64,000 nucleotides of DNA, taken from NCBI GenBank assembly GCA_000231825.2, contig JH720315.1, positions 269,645 to 333,644 on the forward strand. Direction: 5' to 3'. Source of the DNA: Tetrahymena elliotti 4EA. Its lineage: Eukaryota > Ciliophora > Oligohymenophorea > Hymenostomatida > Tetrahymenidae. Shown here one piece after another: positions 39,399 through 52,299 of this stretch. The position numbers were made by a program, and so were the translations under genes. Positions within the stretch are counted from its first letter, which is position 1. Each line of letters begins with the position of its first letter. Below the pieces are notes generated by a model. That model worked only from the letters and a program-made list of their open reading frames with translations, was not told the DNA's origin and ran no database searches.

Positions 39399-40386
39399 TT
39401 AACAAATAAAGATTTATCTTTTAATGGAATTTTTGATATTAATAATTTTTTTAGATTTACCAAGTTGTTTAAGATTTTATGAATGAATTTAAGTAATTAA
39501 AAATAAATGTTTTTCAGAAACCTTTAGATTATTGTCATCAAGTATTAGTAATATTTTATTAAAAATCTTAATATCACTCAAAAATATCATAAATAATTAG
39601 AATTGCGACCAAACCTTTTCTACATTTCGTAATCAGCTATTTATTAGAAATATTTCTCTTAATATTTTTTTCTTTGTTAATAATTGTTTCTTTGAAATAA
39701 ATTTAAAGAAACAATGTAAAATAAAATAATTTTTTGTTGAATTTTTTTTATAAAATTTTTATTTGAAGTATCTTTCTTTTTTCTTTTGAGGTATTATTTA
39801 CAAAATGAATATTCAATAAATTATTTTATCATTTATACTATTTTATTTTATGATATTTGTATGCTTATTTGTTGTTAAGTCATATTTGGAGCATTTATCA
39901 GTAGTACTAGATATCATTGTATAAGGCAAAGATATATTATTTAAATATTAGTTTAAAATAATAAAAAGAGGAGTGTATGTATTTCAGTTGTTTACTGAGA
40001 GAGAACCAGATAATATCAATAATATTGCTTGATAAGAAAGAGATCACATGATGTGATTTTTTAGGTTCGTTTATAAATAGTGATAACTATTAAAAAATAC
40101 CAAACACCTAAGGTGAGTTTTGGAAACGAAGATTTATTTGGAATTAAGATGCAAATTAAATATTATATTTTTAATTTAATAGAAACATTCACAATAAGAA
40201 GATTAATTTAATAAGATATTAACTAGACTTAAAGAATAGCTTGTAAGTAGAGAAAAAGCAAAAGAAAGTGAATTCAACAATAAAATATTTTAAAACTCTA
40301 CTCTAAATTTTGTAAATTAAATAAAACATCGCTAATCTAAATTATCGTCTGTAAAAATAATTGTGATGATGAGATAGTCACTGAAT
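39399..40386. promoter_or_regulatory. Divergent intergenic region, AT-rich
   Basis: About 1 kb between the minus-strand PCGF-like gene and the plus-strand HTH gene. It should contain both promoters. No specific element was recognised. Confidence 0.4.
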
Positions 40387-43065
40387 ATGAGTCAAAACAT
40401 TGACCAAAATTTCTAATGTCATGGTTGTCCAATGGACATAATGTGCGCTTTTAGTTAATGTGATAGAGGGAACACATTATTTTGCTTAAAATGCATTTAG
40501 TAGAAACATGAAAACTGTAATGACCATAAATGGGATTAGTTCGCATGTTAAATTACTAATTGGACAGATATGATTTAGGATTTAAAGGAAAAAAGCTATA
40601 ACGAACTAGAAAACAGTGCAGTTATTACAGCTTACGAGTAATTAGAAGTCATGAAAAGTACGCTAGTCAATGCTATTGAAAACATGTAATAGAAAATCAT
40701 AGAATATTGCCCCTCCATTAAAGCATATGCAAAAGTTTATAGTTACAAGCCAGATTAAGATTTCATCACTAATTTTACTCTCAGAAAATAGCTTGTATTC
40801 GATTCATCCAAATAGTCACTCAACTTTAGGCATCCTATTAACTCTGAAAATGTAGACTTTCCACATATACTCACACGAAAGATTATTCTATAAGCTCAAG
40901 ATCTTTAGAGAAATTTTAGCCATCAATGTAAGAAATTCCTCATGGACATCGAAGAAGTTGATCCTTCATTCTAGAAATTTCGTAACACACTAAGAGGGGT
41001 ACAAAAGCTAGCTATTAAAGACATGATTAAAAATTAAAGAGTAAATTAATTATTAATTAAACTTTTTTGTGTAAAGCACACACTCTTTCTCTTAGCACCG
41101 CCAAACCAGATATAAAGATTTCATCCACAAATATTCTAATTTTTTCCTTATTCTTTTTTCTTTTCTTAAAAACAGGCTGAAAATTACATCAATGAAAGTT
41201 TTACCTCTAAGCAAGAAGATTATTCATTTAGCAAGAGCAGTTAAAATAAACCCTAAGAAAGTACAAATAAATAATAAATAAACCTTGAAGAGTCATCATC
41301 CTATATGCTTAGGAGTAGAAATAGAGGATCTGGTGGCATGAACCTCAGAAATCTACCAAACGATACATCCGTCTTGAAAAATCGCTTCAATAGCAATAAT
41401 AGCGTTAAAAGTAGCAATACTGTCAGCAACAACAAAAACAATTCTAGTATTTATAACTACCCAAGAAGCTAAACCAATAGAGTGGTAATTTAAATAATAA
41501 TATAAAAAATCATTTTATAAATTGTTTTATTTTTATTTAGTAAAGTTATAATCAGAGTATCGAGAGCAAGGGTAACACATTTTATTTTTAAAATTAAATA
41601 AAATTTCTATTTAATAATGTAGAGATTACTTCTGGAAGTAGTCTTCTCAACAGAAAGAGGAGAAGATTCTACAGAGAAGAAAAGGAAGAAAGAAAGCTTA
41701 AAATTTTAAAGGATGCACTTAAGATGGGAAATATATTGAAAGCAGCTAAAATCCATGGTGTAAGTGGTTCAGTCATCAGAAAGTGGAGAAAATTATATTC
41801 AGGTCTACCAGAAATACAAGAATACAATAGAATTTACTAAGAAAATAGATGCGCCTAAGAAAAATATTCTGCTGCAGAAAAGAAAGTCATCCTCATGGAA
41901 TTAAAAAATGGCAGCATAAAATAGAGCGTGGCAAATAAATATAAAATTCATCCAACTACACTTAGAAAGTGGGAAAAAAAGTTTGGTAAAGAGCTAGGCT
42001 TTAAAGAATTTGCTGACAGTAAAATTGATTCAAACGGAGAAGGTATTGATGAAGATTATTACGATGTCAAAGAAGAATATTCAGATGAAGAAGGTGAAGA
42101 AGGTGATATTGATGGAGATGAAGAAGAAGACGATGATGGAGAAGAAGAAGAAGAAATTGAAATATAAATAGAATAAGAAGATTAAGAAGATGATGATGAT
42201 GGTGAAATCCTTGATCATTAATCTTTGGCTGATGGGAAACATTTAAACAATATTGTGCTAATAAAAGAAACAGAAAATAAAGAGACAAAAAATACTAATG
42301 ATTGCAATAAAAATAATGAATAGGATCATTCTAATAATAATGATAACAAAATTAATAATAGCAATAATAACAATGATAGTAATTAAAAAGAAAGTTCATA
42401 AAATGGAGGAGAAGATAAAAATAAAGAAACTTTCAACTAGTCTTAAACCCATGAAAAATCTTAGAAAAAATAATAATAATAATAACAGAATTAGAATGTA
42501 GACTAAAGATCGCAAATGAGTCTTCGCGCAAGAAGTACCTAATTAAAGATTAATTGAATTAAAAGATGTTATGGTTTTTTAATATAGGATAACAAGCTAC
42601 AGATTCTTCTATTGAAAATAAAAATTAAAAAGTTCAATATATTGATCTCAACTTAACAGAGGATGAATATGAAGAAGATGAAAGTGAGCAGTCAGTTAGC
42701 TAGGAAGTTCCAAATAAAGAATTGTACAAACCACATGCCAGATTCAACAAAAATTTAAAAATTAAGGAGGAAGACTAAAGTGATTCTAATTAAAAAAGAA
42801 AAACCAGAAGAACAGTCAATGTAAAAACTACTATTTATTTTACTTATTAACAGAAAATAAATTAAGAACTTGCTATTAAAAAAATTATATTTTAAAATAA
42901 ATAAAACAAATCAAATTTTCTTCAAAAAAATCTAAACTAAACTAAATTAAAACTTAAATTTATTAATCCATAATAAACAATAAAATAAAATTTATATCTT
43001 TTAAAATATTTTTAACTAATTTTTTTAATTTATTATTTATTTTAAATAAACAGTAACATCTATGA
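40387..43065 (+). CDS. Zinc-binding protein with two transposase-like helix-turn-helix modules
   Basis: Probable DNA-binding regulator, perhaps a domesticated transposase derivative. Predicted exons: 40387-41040, 41176-41484, 41541-41571, 41623-42534, 42588-42820 and a tentative last 12-nt exon 43054-43065 (about 716 aa). The N-terminal 45 residues hold Cys/His pairs (CHGCPMDIMCAFSQC, then FCLKCIQQKHENCNDHKW) like a B-box-type zinc finger. After a helical region and an Asn/Ser-rich linker, two related HTH modules follow: LKIAL-like LKDALKMGNILKAAKIHGVS with VIRKWRKLY, and VILMELKNGSIKQSVANKYK with TTLRKWEKKFG. Both resemble the psq/IS-type HTH in transposases and CENP-B-like proteins. A very acidic Glu/Asp run comes next (about 42030-42190), then Asn/Gln-rich sequence. 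An upstream in-frame ATG at 40366 is an alternative start. The 3' end past 42820 is uncertain; unspliced reading stops at 43243. Confidence 0.7.
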
Positions 43066-43524
43066 AAGAAACTTTTCTGAATAAAAAAATAATGATTCTT
43101 AGATTAATAGTTAAAAATAATATCTATTTATTTTTGATTTGTACTTGATTTAAATAATATTACATACATTTTTTTAATCTAGTTTAATTATTTCCAAACG
43201 AGAACTAATTAAACACAAAAATTAAACCTAATGTAGTAAATGAAATAATAAAAACTAATAATCTAGAAAAATTATGATTTATTCTTTAAAATATAATATT
43301 TTTTATTTTTTTAATCTTATTCAATTATTATTTAAAATTCTTATGTAATATTAACCCAAAAATTTTTCTAAGCTCGAATTTTTAAATTTAAATTTTGCCA
43401 GAAAATGAAAAATATCACATATTTCCATTAAATTTTTTTTTTTCCTCTAAAAAATAATGAACTAACTAACTTACCATGCATAAAAAAATAAAAATACAAA
43501 ATTTTTATTTCTTTTTTATAATTA
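43066..43524. other. Convergent AT-rich spacer
   Basis: 3' region between the HTH gene and the truncated surface-antigen copy. No feature was recognised; it could contain the true last exon of the HTH gene. Confidence 0.4.
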
Positions 43525-44000
43525 TCAAATCTGTAAAATAGCAATAACAAAAGCTTTAAAAACTAAAACTGAGGAGGAATTACCATTATTAATCTTAGGA
43601 GGGGTAACACATAAAATTCTATCTTCGCTAGCCTTGCTTCTATCAGAGTTAGCACCATTTTAATAACAAATGTTACAATCTTCATCTGTCCAAGCAGTTT
43701 TTCTTAAGCAACTACCACCTTTTGGACTGACACAAGCAGAACCATAAGAATTGGAGAATTTCCTATCTTTACCACATGAACCACAGAAATTATCAATCAA
43801 ACCTGAAGTTGGCATAGGGGCTGCTAAACAAGAAATAATTGTACAATTTTCTGAATTTTCAAATTGCTTGGCCCAAGCAAAAACTGATGAAGGTAAATTA
43901 CCACAATTATCACAAGATCCATCCTTTTAGCAATTAACAGCATCACCATCTAAAGAATGTCTACTTTAACATCCATTCTAATTTTAATTTGCATATAAAT
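43525..44000 (-). pseudogene. 5'-truncated immobilisation-antigen-like gene copy
   Basis: The reading ends at TGA 43525-43527 and aligns with the C-terminal 60 percent of the intact neighbour (45344-46087). Matching blocks are SCDNCGNLPSSVFAW with SCSNCGNPPSLAFIW, SCLAAPMPTSGLIDNFC with SCLAAPIPTSGINDNFC, and TAWTDEDCNICYQN with SAWNDEDCKICNEN. The same C-terminal hydrophobic tail is present (SSVLVFKAFVIAILQI). Upstream of about 44000 the frame stays open but becomes AT-rich with no ATG and no signal peptide, so the N-terminal 95 or so residues of the paralogue are missing. Either the 5' part was lost or it lies in an unrecognised exon; loss is more likely. The remaining frame is intact, so the truncation may be recent. 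Confidence 0.65.
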
Positions 44001-45343
44001 TGCCTTTTAATTTATTTATTTTTATTGATTTAAAAGTTTCAATACTCTGTAAAAAATGTATGAACCTAATAAATTTCTTTTAAATTATTTAAAAAGCTAA
44101 AAATTAAAAAAATGATAAAAAGCAAAGATGAAAGAATTTTTCATTATAATCCTCGTTCTGTTTTGACTATAACTTTATAATGTGTTTCCTTCTTATAAAA
44201 TTAAATTTCGATTTTTCTCATAATTTTGTATTTTCAAGTAAACTATTTTTCATTTAAATAGAAAAAATTTAATTTAGAATGTAATTTATAAGGATTGTTT
44301 GTGAGTAATTAAATAAAATAGTCAATTTAGAAGTATTTTTTAAATAATCTGTAACATTGTTTTTTTAGTTTATTTAGCCAAAAGAAAAGTTTTTTATTAT
44401 GAAAAAAAAATGTTCAAATGTATGAATTGGTTAGTGATTAAAACAAAAATAAAAAATTCAAAAGATAAAAAATCATAAAATAAATTTTTCAAGTATTTAC
44501 TCCATAAATACATAGATTTTGATTTAGTTTATTTATAAATATCATTTATGAACTTTCGATTTTAAATGTTTAATGATTATTTCCTGAAAAAATACTATTT
44601 GTGATTGAATTTCGATCTTTTAAATTCCGAAAGATACAATTTTTTAAAATTAAAAGTGGATATTAATTCAATAATTTGATAAATTTTGGCATCAATAAAG
44701 ATAAATAGCATCCACTTCAATAGTTTAAAAAAATTAGAAAAAACTCATAGAAATTTTTATATTTAATCTGAAATATTTTGCAGAACATTAAATTAAAATA
44801 ATTTGAAATCAAATAATGAAATAAAAGATAAGGAAAAAAAATTTACTTTAATATAAAAAATATGAAAATAACTTGAAAGAAGTATTACTTATTAAATTTG
44901 TATTTTGATGAAGTTTAAAAAAACCAATAGAAATCATGTATTTATCTATGTTGTCTATTTGATAAATCTAAAATTATTTTGGTTTCATTATCTTAATTAC
45001 TTATTTAAGATTTGATTCTATTAATTGATATTATAATATGATGAACTTTTAATTCAGTTTTTCATATATATTACTTACTGCTTGGAGAATTAAAAATCTG
45101 AAATAATATAAAGTTCAATTTGAAATTTATTAAATAATAGTAAAGGGAAGATAAAAATATAGAGAGGGGTTAAGCTAAATTTTCATAAAAAAATGAAGAA
45201 CACTGCTATAGAATAATAAAGAGTAAAGCAAACATTAAATATTTATTTTAGTAAGGTATTTCTTTCTATTTAAAATAAAATCAGCTACCAGTTATAAAAA
45301 TAGGCAAGCTTAAAATTTAACTAATTACCTTTTTCTAATAATA
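44001..45343. other. AT-rich spacer between two surface-antigen copies
   Basis: 1.3 kb without recognisable coding sequence. If the downstream copy arose by tandem duplication, this is where its missing first half should be; no remnant was seen by eye. Confidence 0.4.
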
Positions 45344-46087
45344 TCAGAATAGTAAATATGTTGTTATTAGAGCTAACATTAATATAGAAGAAGAAATTAA
45401 AATACTGTTTGAGGCAGAAATACAAGATGTTTTATCAGCACTTGCTTTAACTTTGGCTGAGTTTGCACTATTTTCATTACATATCTTACAATCCTCATCA
45501 TTCCAAGCAGATTATCTAGAGCAGTTACCACCAGTGGGATTTACACAAGCAGAACCATCAGAATTAGCAAATTTATTAGTTTTTCCACATGAAATGCAGA
45601 AGTTATCGTTTATTCCTGAAGTTGGTATAGGAGCAGCTAAGCAAGATCTTATTTAACATTAAGTAGTACTTTCACCTGAAATATCCCATATAAATGCTAA
45701 AGAAGGAGGATTACCACAATTAGAACAAGAAGATTTAGATTAGCAATCTACAGGAACTCCAGGTTCAGGAGCAATGTTAGTACATTCAGTTTGTAATCTT
45801 ATAGCATATTAAAATCCTTCATTCAACATTCTAATTTTTGGAACGTTACTGCTTTTACCAAAAGGACAAGAAGCACAAAAAGTATCAAAAATACCTTATG
45901 GACTATCCCCAATTGCAGAGCAATCTGAAATTTTGAATTTGTAAGATTCAGATCCTTAAACCCAAGTTCCAGAACCAGCTGGCCCACATGATTTAGGGTC
46001 AGAACTAGAATTACAGTAAACTTCATTTCCTGCTGCAGTGAATACTAAAGCAACATATAGTGAGATTAGCAATAATTTTTTCATCAT
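45344..46087 (-). CDS. Immobilisation-antigen-like GPI-anchored surface protein
   Basis: Probable surface coat protein of the ciliate i-antigen (Ser) type, displayed on cell and cilia membranes. Single exon, 247 aa, from ATG 46087 (a second ATG follows at once) to TGA 45344-45346. It has a signal peptide (MMKKLLLISLYVALVFTAAG), then cysteine-rich sequence with paired CxxC motifs at regular intervals (CASCPFGK, CSNCGNPP, CISCGKTN, CKICNEN), and finally a Ser-rich stretch plus hydrophobic tail (ILISSSILMLALITTYLLF) typical of a GPI-anchor signal. It is shorter than the classical SerH antigens (over 400 aa), and the specific serotype family cannot be named. A truncated paralogue lies 1.3 kb downstream in the same orientation. 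Confidence 0.8.
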
Positions 46088-48718
46088 TTTTTGTTTGATT
46101 ATTTTTTAGTTTTTTTTATTTTTATATTAAGAATTATATTTTTACAGATAATTATTTGTTTTTATTTGAAATGAAAATTAAAAAAGTTTCTATAACAAAA
46201 TAAATTTAATAAAATTTATTTATCTATAGCGCCTATTCAATTTTTCTAAACAAAATAATAAAATTATTTAAATTTTACTTAACATTCAGAGATATTAAAA
46301 TAATAATTCTTAATTATAAGATAAAACTATTTTTATTTTAATAACAATTAAAATAGTTTATTTATCTTATTTTATCAACTATTCTAAATTTAAATATTCA
46401 TAAAATTTGAATATTTTCAAAATAGGGAGCAAGTTTATTTTTTAAACGAAGAATTTTAAAATCCCATATTATTAGATTCAAAAAATAAAATATTTTACCT
46501 AGTTTTGATAAAAATCAATCTTACTTTAAAGATTATTTTCAATCCATAATAGCATAATAATAAAATATAATTTTTTGTAGTTTTTTATGACTTGTTGTTC
46601 TGAATATATATAGAAATGCGATTTTAACTTGGAACAAATACTAATGATTTGTTAAATTAATTAAATAAGATATTTATGATTTTTTATTGACTATTAGATT
46701 ACTATAAGTGAAAGAATTTAATTAAATTAATATTTTTCAATTACTATTAGAAAAATTGAGTATTATTAAACTTGCCAATCTTTTTTTCATTGTTTATTAC
46801 ATCGCATATGTATGAAAATAGCTGGCTAAATATTTTGAAATTTATTTAAAATATTTCAAAAAAATGTTTATAAATTTGAATACAAAGGAAGAGTTGTTAT
46901 AATTTATAAATTAAAAGTAAAATCAACAGTTTTACTCATAAATTGTTTGTTTAAAAATATGATATTCATTAAATACTTCATTTTATCTTTCAATAAATTT
47001 TTGCAAAACAGATCATGGTTTATTTATCCTTCTCTTAATTTAAAATTAAAAAAATTTTTTAAATCAAAATAGAATAATATTAATATTATGAATGAAGATC
47101 ATTAAATAAATTCTAAAAATTAAAATCTTTGATTTTTATTGCCATATAAATATGTTTGATATGGCTATTCGAACTTATAATTTTTGATCTGAATGAATAT
47201 TAAAATTAATTTTAGAAATCTTTCTACATGTAATTTTGATCAGTAAAATTTAATCCTTATTTAGTTAGTCTTAATCATAAATGATAGAAATAGAAATACT
47301 TATTATGAGCAAGTTAATTTTAAAACAAAAAATTCTTCAAAAAACAATTTTTTTAAGATAAATAATTCATTCAGAAAACTAAATAAAATAATTATTAGCT
47401 CTTAAATGATAGTCAATTTTAAATTATTTAAAAGTAGATTGATGGTTTTATTAATCAGAAAAAGAAATTTATTTTTGATTGAACTTTTAATTTTTAATAA
47501 CTAGATTGAATTCATCATTAGAAATAAGTGTTTCTATAAACTCTGAATTGTTATTAGATTAGTTTGTGGCTTATCATTTACTTTTTATCTAAAAATAATA
47601 ATTAAATTCAATCAAAAGAATTTTATTAAATTATTTTTTTCTTTTTTTTATAATTTTTGTACTTTTTCCAATATTCTAATTTGAAATAATTTTTATATGT
47701 ATTAAATAAAATAATTATTTAATAGTATTTATTGTTTCTATTCTGAAAATATTAAGAGTTTTTGATTTTATTAAAATATTCCAAAATTTAATTTTAATGT
47801 TTCTATATATATTCAAAAAACACCATTTCGACGAAATTTTTTAGTTATCTAAAGTGATGTTCTACCTAAATTTATAAAAAGAAAATCATGTGCTCTATAA
47901 ATTATTGTAGCAATTTTTTTGTGTCTAGAGAGACATATTTCTAAAAGAAATTCTTTTTTCATACTTACTTAATCAAATTTTTCTATTCAAAGGTGTTATT
48001 AATTTAAACAAAATATACTTTCTTATTTTGATGCTTGATTTTTTGATAAATCTTTTATTTCATATTTAATATTTTCTATTGTAATTGGACTGATTGGCTT
48101 TTAGATTTTTTAAAAGTATTTTAGTATTAACAATAAAAATTATTAAAGAATTCACTATCAAAATCTTATGAACTATTATTTCTTACTGATTATTAGTAAT
48201 TGAATCAAAAGATGATTTAAAATAAGTAGCCAGAATAATTTAGAATATTTACCAGGTATGACAATTTTTTTTTTTAGATTAATAAGATGTCTGTAATATT
48301 TACAGCTTATTAGATCTAGCAATGATTACAGAAATTGAAATAATAAAAGAAAAATAATATGAGTTAAATTAATTCAAGTGAGAAAGTAGATATAAAAGGC
48401 ATTCAAAATTCTAAAATTTATTTCTAAAATCACTAAAAAAGCAAGAAAGTATGTTTAGTTTTAGTTAACATAAATTAAATTTAAAAAAACAGTATTAATT
48501 ATTATTATAAAAATTTTAATTGTTTACTATGTATTTCATTTTTCTTTAGAATTTTTGGATTTCATGTTGATTTTGACAAAAAAAAACTGATTTTTGATGA
48601 TTTATAATGACTCTTTAACTATTTTATTATTAAAAGTATTCAAAATTTATTATTTTATTTTCAAGACAAACTAAAACAAATCAAAATAGTAAAACTTCTT
48701 AGAATAAGAAAAGCTATA
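46088..48718. promoter_or_regulatory. Long divergent intergenic region, AT-rich
   Basis: 2.6 kb between the minus-strand surface antigen and the plus-strand zinc-finger gene. No gene or structured repeat was recognised. A possible upstream exon for the zinc-finger gene begins at ATG 48359 (reading MSQINSSEKVDIKG), but its splice to the main exon is unproven. Confidence 0.4.
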
Positions 48719-50254
48719 ATGTAAGCCTGCAATATATAGAATAGTGAAGGTAAATCATCCTAATTATTTACATTAAAATGCCCTATTCATCTTGATGAAA
48801 AAATTTCATTTGTTTAGGTAGTTGGAGTATCTGTAACAAATAATTCTAACATATTTTTATGTGATTAATGTTTTGATTAAAATACATAATTGTTTTCTAA
48901 AAATTACATGATGATTTCTTAAATAATAGAAAAAGCTTCAACAAATTTCCAAATTAAATGGCCGTCTCTAACAGACTAGAATATTATTGTTTAGCTTCAA
49001 TAAAAATCATAATAATTGAATGAAGCTAATCAAATTATCCCAAAAATAAACAAATTTTTTGATGATTTTAAAGATGAAATTATTACAAAAATAAATAAGA
49101 TCTAAAAATGCATGCTTCGATAAATTGAAAGCGAGTAATTTTAAAAAGAACAAGTGATCATAAGGTATAAAGAAATTTCTTAAATAATGAATCTAAGAGA
49201 TTTGCTATTAGAGGGTTAGTAAGATGAAAATTTCTAATAGAAGTGTAAAGATTTTATTAGATAAGTAGAAGCAAAAAAAGAAAGCAATTAATTACAACTA
49301 TAATCATTATTAGATAGATGTAATTAAGAAAAATAAATTATTGATTTTGAGCTTCTTAACAAATTTAAATCACTTTGCTTAAATATTTTTGATAAAATGT
49401 AATTTTAAGATTCAGAAAATAATGTTGAAAATGATCAAAATATTATTTCTAATAGAAATTATGATGAAATAAATTTATTATCAGATTTAATTTCTAAGTA
49501 AAAATGTCTTATTAACTCATGCCTATACTAAAACAGTAACTCTTACTTAACATAAAATGAAATTGTAAATTCTAAGATATTACATAATGATGTTGATGAA
49601 ATTTAAAATATTCTTCAAAAATTTCCAATATTTGATTTGATAAAGCTAAAATAACAAAATATTTTAAGTCAGTTAAATTTTTAAAAAAGTGAGATAGCTG
49701 ATGGATAAAAAAGAATACAAATAAATTAAAATTAATAGAATTAATATGAAATATTTATTGATGAATCAAATTATTTTGGCATAAATAAAAATGAATTAAC
49801 TAATTGCATTTCTTCAATGGTTTTAAAACCAAACAAAAAATATATTTTTAGATTAAAACTTGAAAGCAAAAAAAACAAAACCTATTTCTTATTTGGCTTA
49901 ATGTAACATTTCAATAAAAACTAATAAATTGGTTTTAAATAACAACTCTTTTATGGTTTTCTTCTTGAAAATTAAAAACTACAATTTAGCAATTGGGGAA
50001 CAGAAAAATATTTAAAAGGAGAGGAACTATAAATGGAAAAGGACAGTATAATTGAATTTAGAGTATGGCTAGATGATAAATTAGTCTAATTTATTGATTA
50101 TCCTAATAAAAATTACAAAATAGAACTCAAAGATAAAATTAAAGAAACTATTTCTTAATTTAAAAATGATCTCTCTTTATTTTTTTGTATGGGAAACAAT
50201 TTAGATAAATATATCCTAAAAGAAGCATAAATTGTTGATAATTTTGAAGATTGA
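48719..50254 (+). CDS. B-box-like zinc finger / coiled-coil protein with SPRY-like C-terminus
   Basis: Function unknown. A single open exon of 511 aa ends at TGA 50252-50254. Near residue 22 there is a Cys/His cluster (KCPIHLDEKIS, then FLCDQCFDQ) resembling a small B-box-type zinc finger. Residues about 60-330 are strongly helical and Gln/Lys/Glu-rich, probably coiled coil (for example NKIQKCMLRQIESEQFQKEQ). The C-terminal 150 residues look globular with alternating strands (YIFRLKLESKKNKTYFLFGL, FSNWGTEKYLKGEEL, IIEFRVWLDDKLVQF), reminiscent of a SPRY/B30.2 fold, which would give a TRIM-like layout without a RING. The start codon is the first ATG in the conserved frame; an additional upstream exon is possible. 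Proteins of this layout occur in multigene families in Tetrahymena (family knowledge, not checked). Confidence 0.7.
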
Positions 50255-52299
50255 AGGAAATTGATTCAGATAAAAATAGTTCCTCTGATTTTAAAAATTG
50301 ATAAAAAACTATTTCATATTTTAGTAGTTTAATTAAATTAATTTAATTCCTAAAATTCTTTTTATAAAAGCTATTCAATTTACAAAGGTAGTTTCAGTAA
50401 TTAATTATTTATTTTGGTTAATAAGTAAAATATTTTAATTTTGTTTATTTATTCTTCCTTTTGTAAAAAGAACTAATATTTTTCTTTTTAATTTGACAAA
50501 TACATCATAAAATAAGCATAAATTGTTGAAATTTTTGGAGGTTGAGGGAAAAATATGTAAATAATAATTCTCTTGATATAAATAATTCATAAAACATTTT
50601 CAGTATTGTAATTAACTAAAAAATATATGTTAAGTCATTAAATTTAAATAAAAAGGTTTATATAGTTTTAATTTATTTTCAATAATTTTTGCAAAAATGG
50701 TTTTTCTCTGCTTTCAAGTGAATATATTTTAAATTTTTGTGAGATTGCTCATCAGAAATTTTCTTTAATGGAATCTAAATATGTCCTTTCTAATAAATTA
50801 TATCCTAGAAGTTAAAGCTTTTACATTTAAATTTTCCAAATTTATTCTTTAAATTTTCTTTTAATCCCCTACTTACACTAAATTAAAGAAAATAAGTAGA
50901 ATTCATCAAACTTTTTAATAATCCTGAAATTTCTTTTATTTCAGGTGCTTGTATGATATTTTTTAAAAAAATCATTAATCCAAATCTTTTATTATTAAAT
51001 GATTCATTATTTGACAAAAAAAAATTCTTTTACAAAAATTGAAAAGATTATTTTTCTGCTCAAGTAATTAAATCCTAACCTACTTTAGTGCTTAATTATA
51101 TTTGTAAATCGAAATTTAGAATTAATTAGTATTTCCTCTTCACATATTTTTCTCTTAGAGTCTTATATTATTTAAAAAGTTGAACTATTTTTTATTATTA
51201 TTAAAAGCATTGTCACTCTCTTTCATAAAACAAAATGTCTTCAAAGTTTTTTAAAAAAGAACACCAATTATTTTTATTTTTAAAATAAACTTAGTTGATT
51301 AAATTAACCAAAATTTGGAGATAGAAGAAAAATTCCTTCAATAGTAAGATTGATTAGAAACAAAAAGATAAACTTATAAATTTAATTAATTTAGATATCT
51401 AATATCACAAAAAAATTAATTCAAAATTCATTACATTTAAGAAAATGATAATTTTTTTTATGAGAAAAGGCTTAATTTAATTTGAAAACACTATTTTTTA
51501 TATTATAGGGCTAAAAGACCTGAACAAATGAATGTAATTCTATTCAAAACTATTTATTTTAATAAAAATAATGATGATGAAAAGATAAATTAAGTTAAAA
51601 AATAAAATAATTAGGTATTATAGATAAGAAAATTTTATTGTTCAGTCAGTCTTATAAATTTATTTTTTCAATTATTTATATAAATTCATAAGGGATTTAA
51701 TTACCTTTTATGGAAGAGTTTTTAAATCAAAAGTTTCTATAACTATGTAAATATAAATTAATTACAAGAATAAATTGTTCTTTGAGGTGAAAATAAAATT
51801 CAATAAATTTTTACTATCAGTAAAGAATAGTAAAGGAAAAATTGATGATGAGATAAAAAATCACTTGAATTAATTTATTTTCAATATAATTTATACTATC
51901 GTAACAGAGACTCTTACGATTTAAGAGAACTTTTTTCTAACCTAAAAAAAGGTAAAGATGAGAAAGAAAAGATTTACCATCTCAAAGAAAAACATTTCAT
52001 ATTCAAATATTTTACTTTATATATCCAAATATAAAAAAATAAATAAGATAGTAATATTCTAATAGTTAAGAGGAAGTTTTTAATAAAAATATAAATGTCA
52101 AAAAAGTAAAAAATATTAAGTTTTGAAATACTTCAGAATAAAAATAAATGGTCATTAATAAATACTTATTATTACCAAAGGTTTTGAAATAATTGTTTCA
52201 ATTTTTAGTACTTTTTTTTTGGTATTTAAGTTTTAAATATTGATTGATATTTACTTCAATAAATATAATTAATATTAAAAAAAAAATTTAATTAGCGAA
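50255..52299. other. AT-rich spacer with a decayed copy of the upstream gene's 3' end
   Basis: 2 kb with no complete gene. The first part holds a partial duplicate (about 50498-50625) of the preceding gene's 3' end and trailer. The rest is featureless A/T-rich sequence. Confidence 0.5.
50498..50625 (+). repeat. Degenerate duplicate of the 3' end of the zinc-finger gene
   Basis: The segment around 50205-50330 (end of the coding region and first part of the trailer) recurs about 295 bp downstream. The shared core AAGCATAAATTGTTGA is identical in both copies and is followed by diverged but alignable sequence (TTTTGAAGATTGAAGG against TTTTTGGAGGTTGAGGG, then a TCCTCTGAT/TCTCTTGAT block and AAAACTATTTCA/AAAACATTTTCA). 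Confidence 0.65.

Noticed and set aside
42067..42288. Minus-strand frame rich in His and Leu
   Set aside because: Antisense of the acidic Glu/Asp run in the HTH gene.
45453..46026. Plus and minus short frames within the surface-antigen gene
   Set aside because: They lie in other frames of the 247-aa antigen reading, which has signal peptide and GPI tail.
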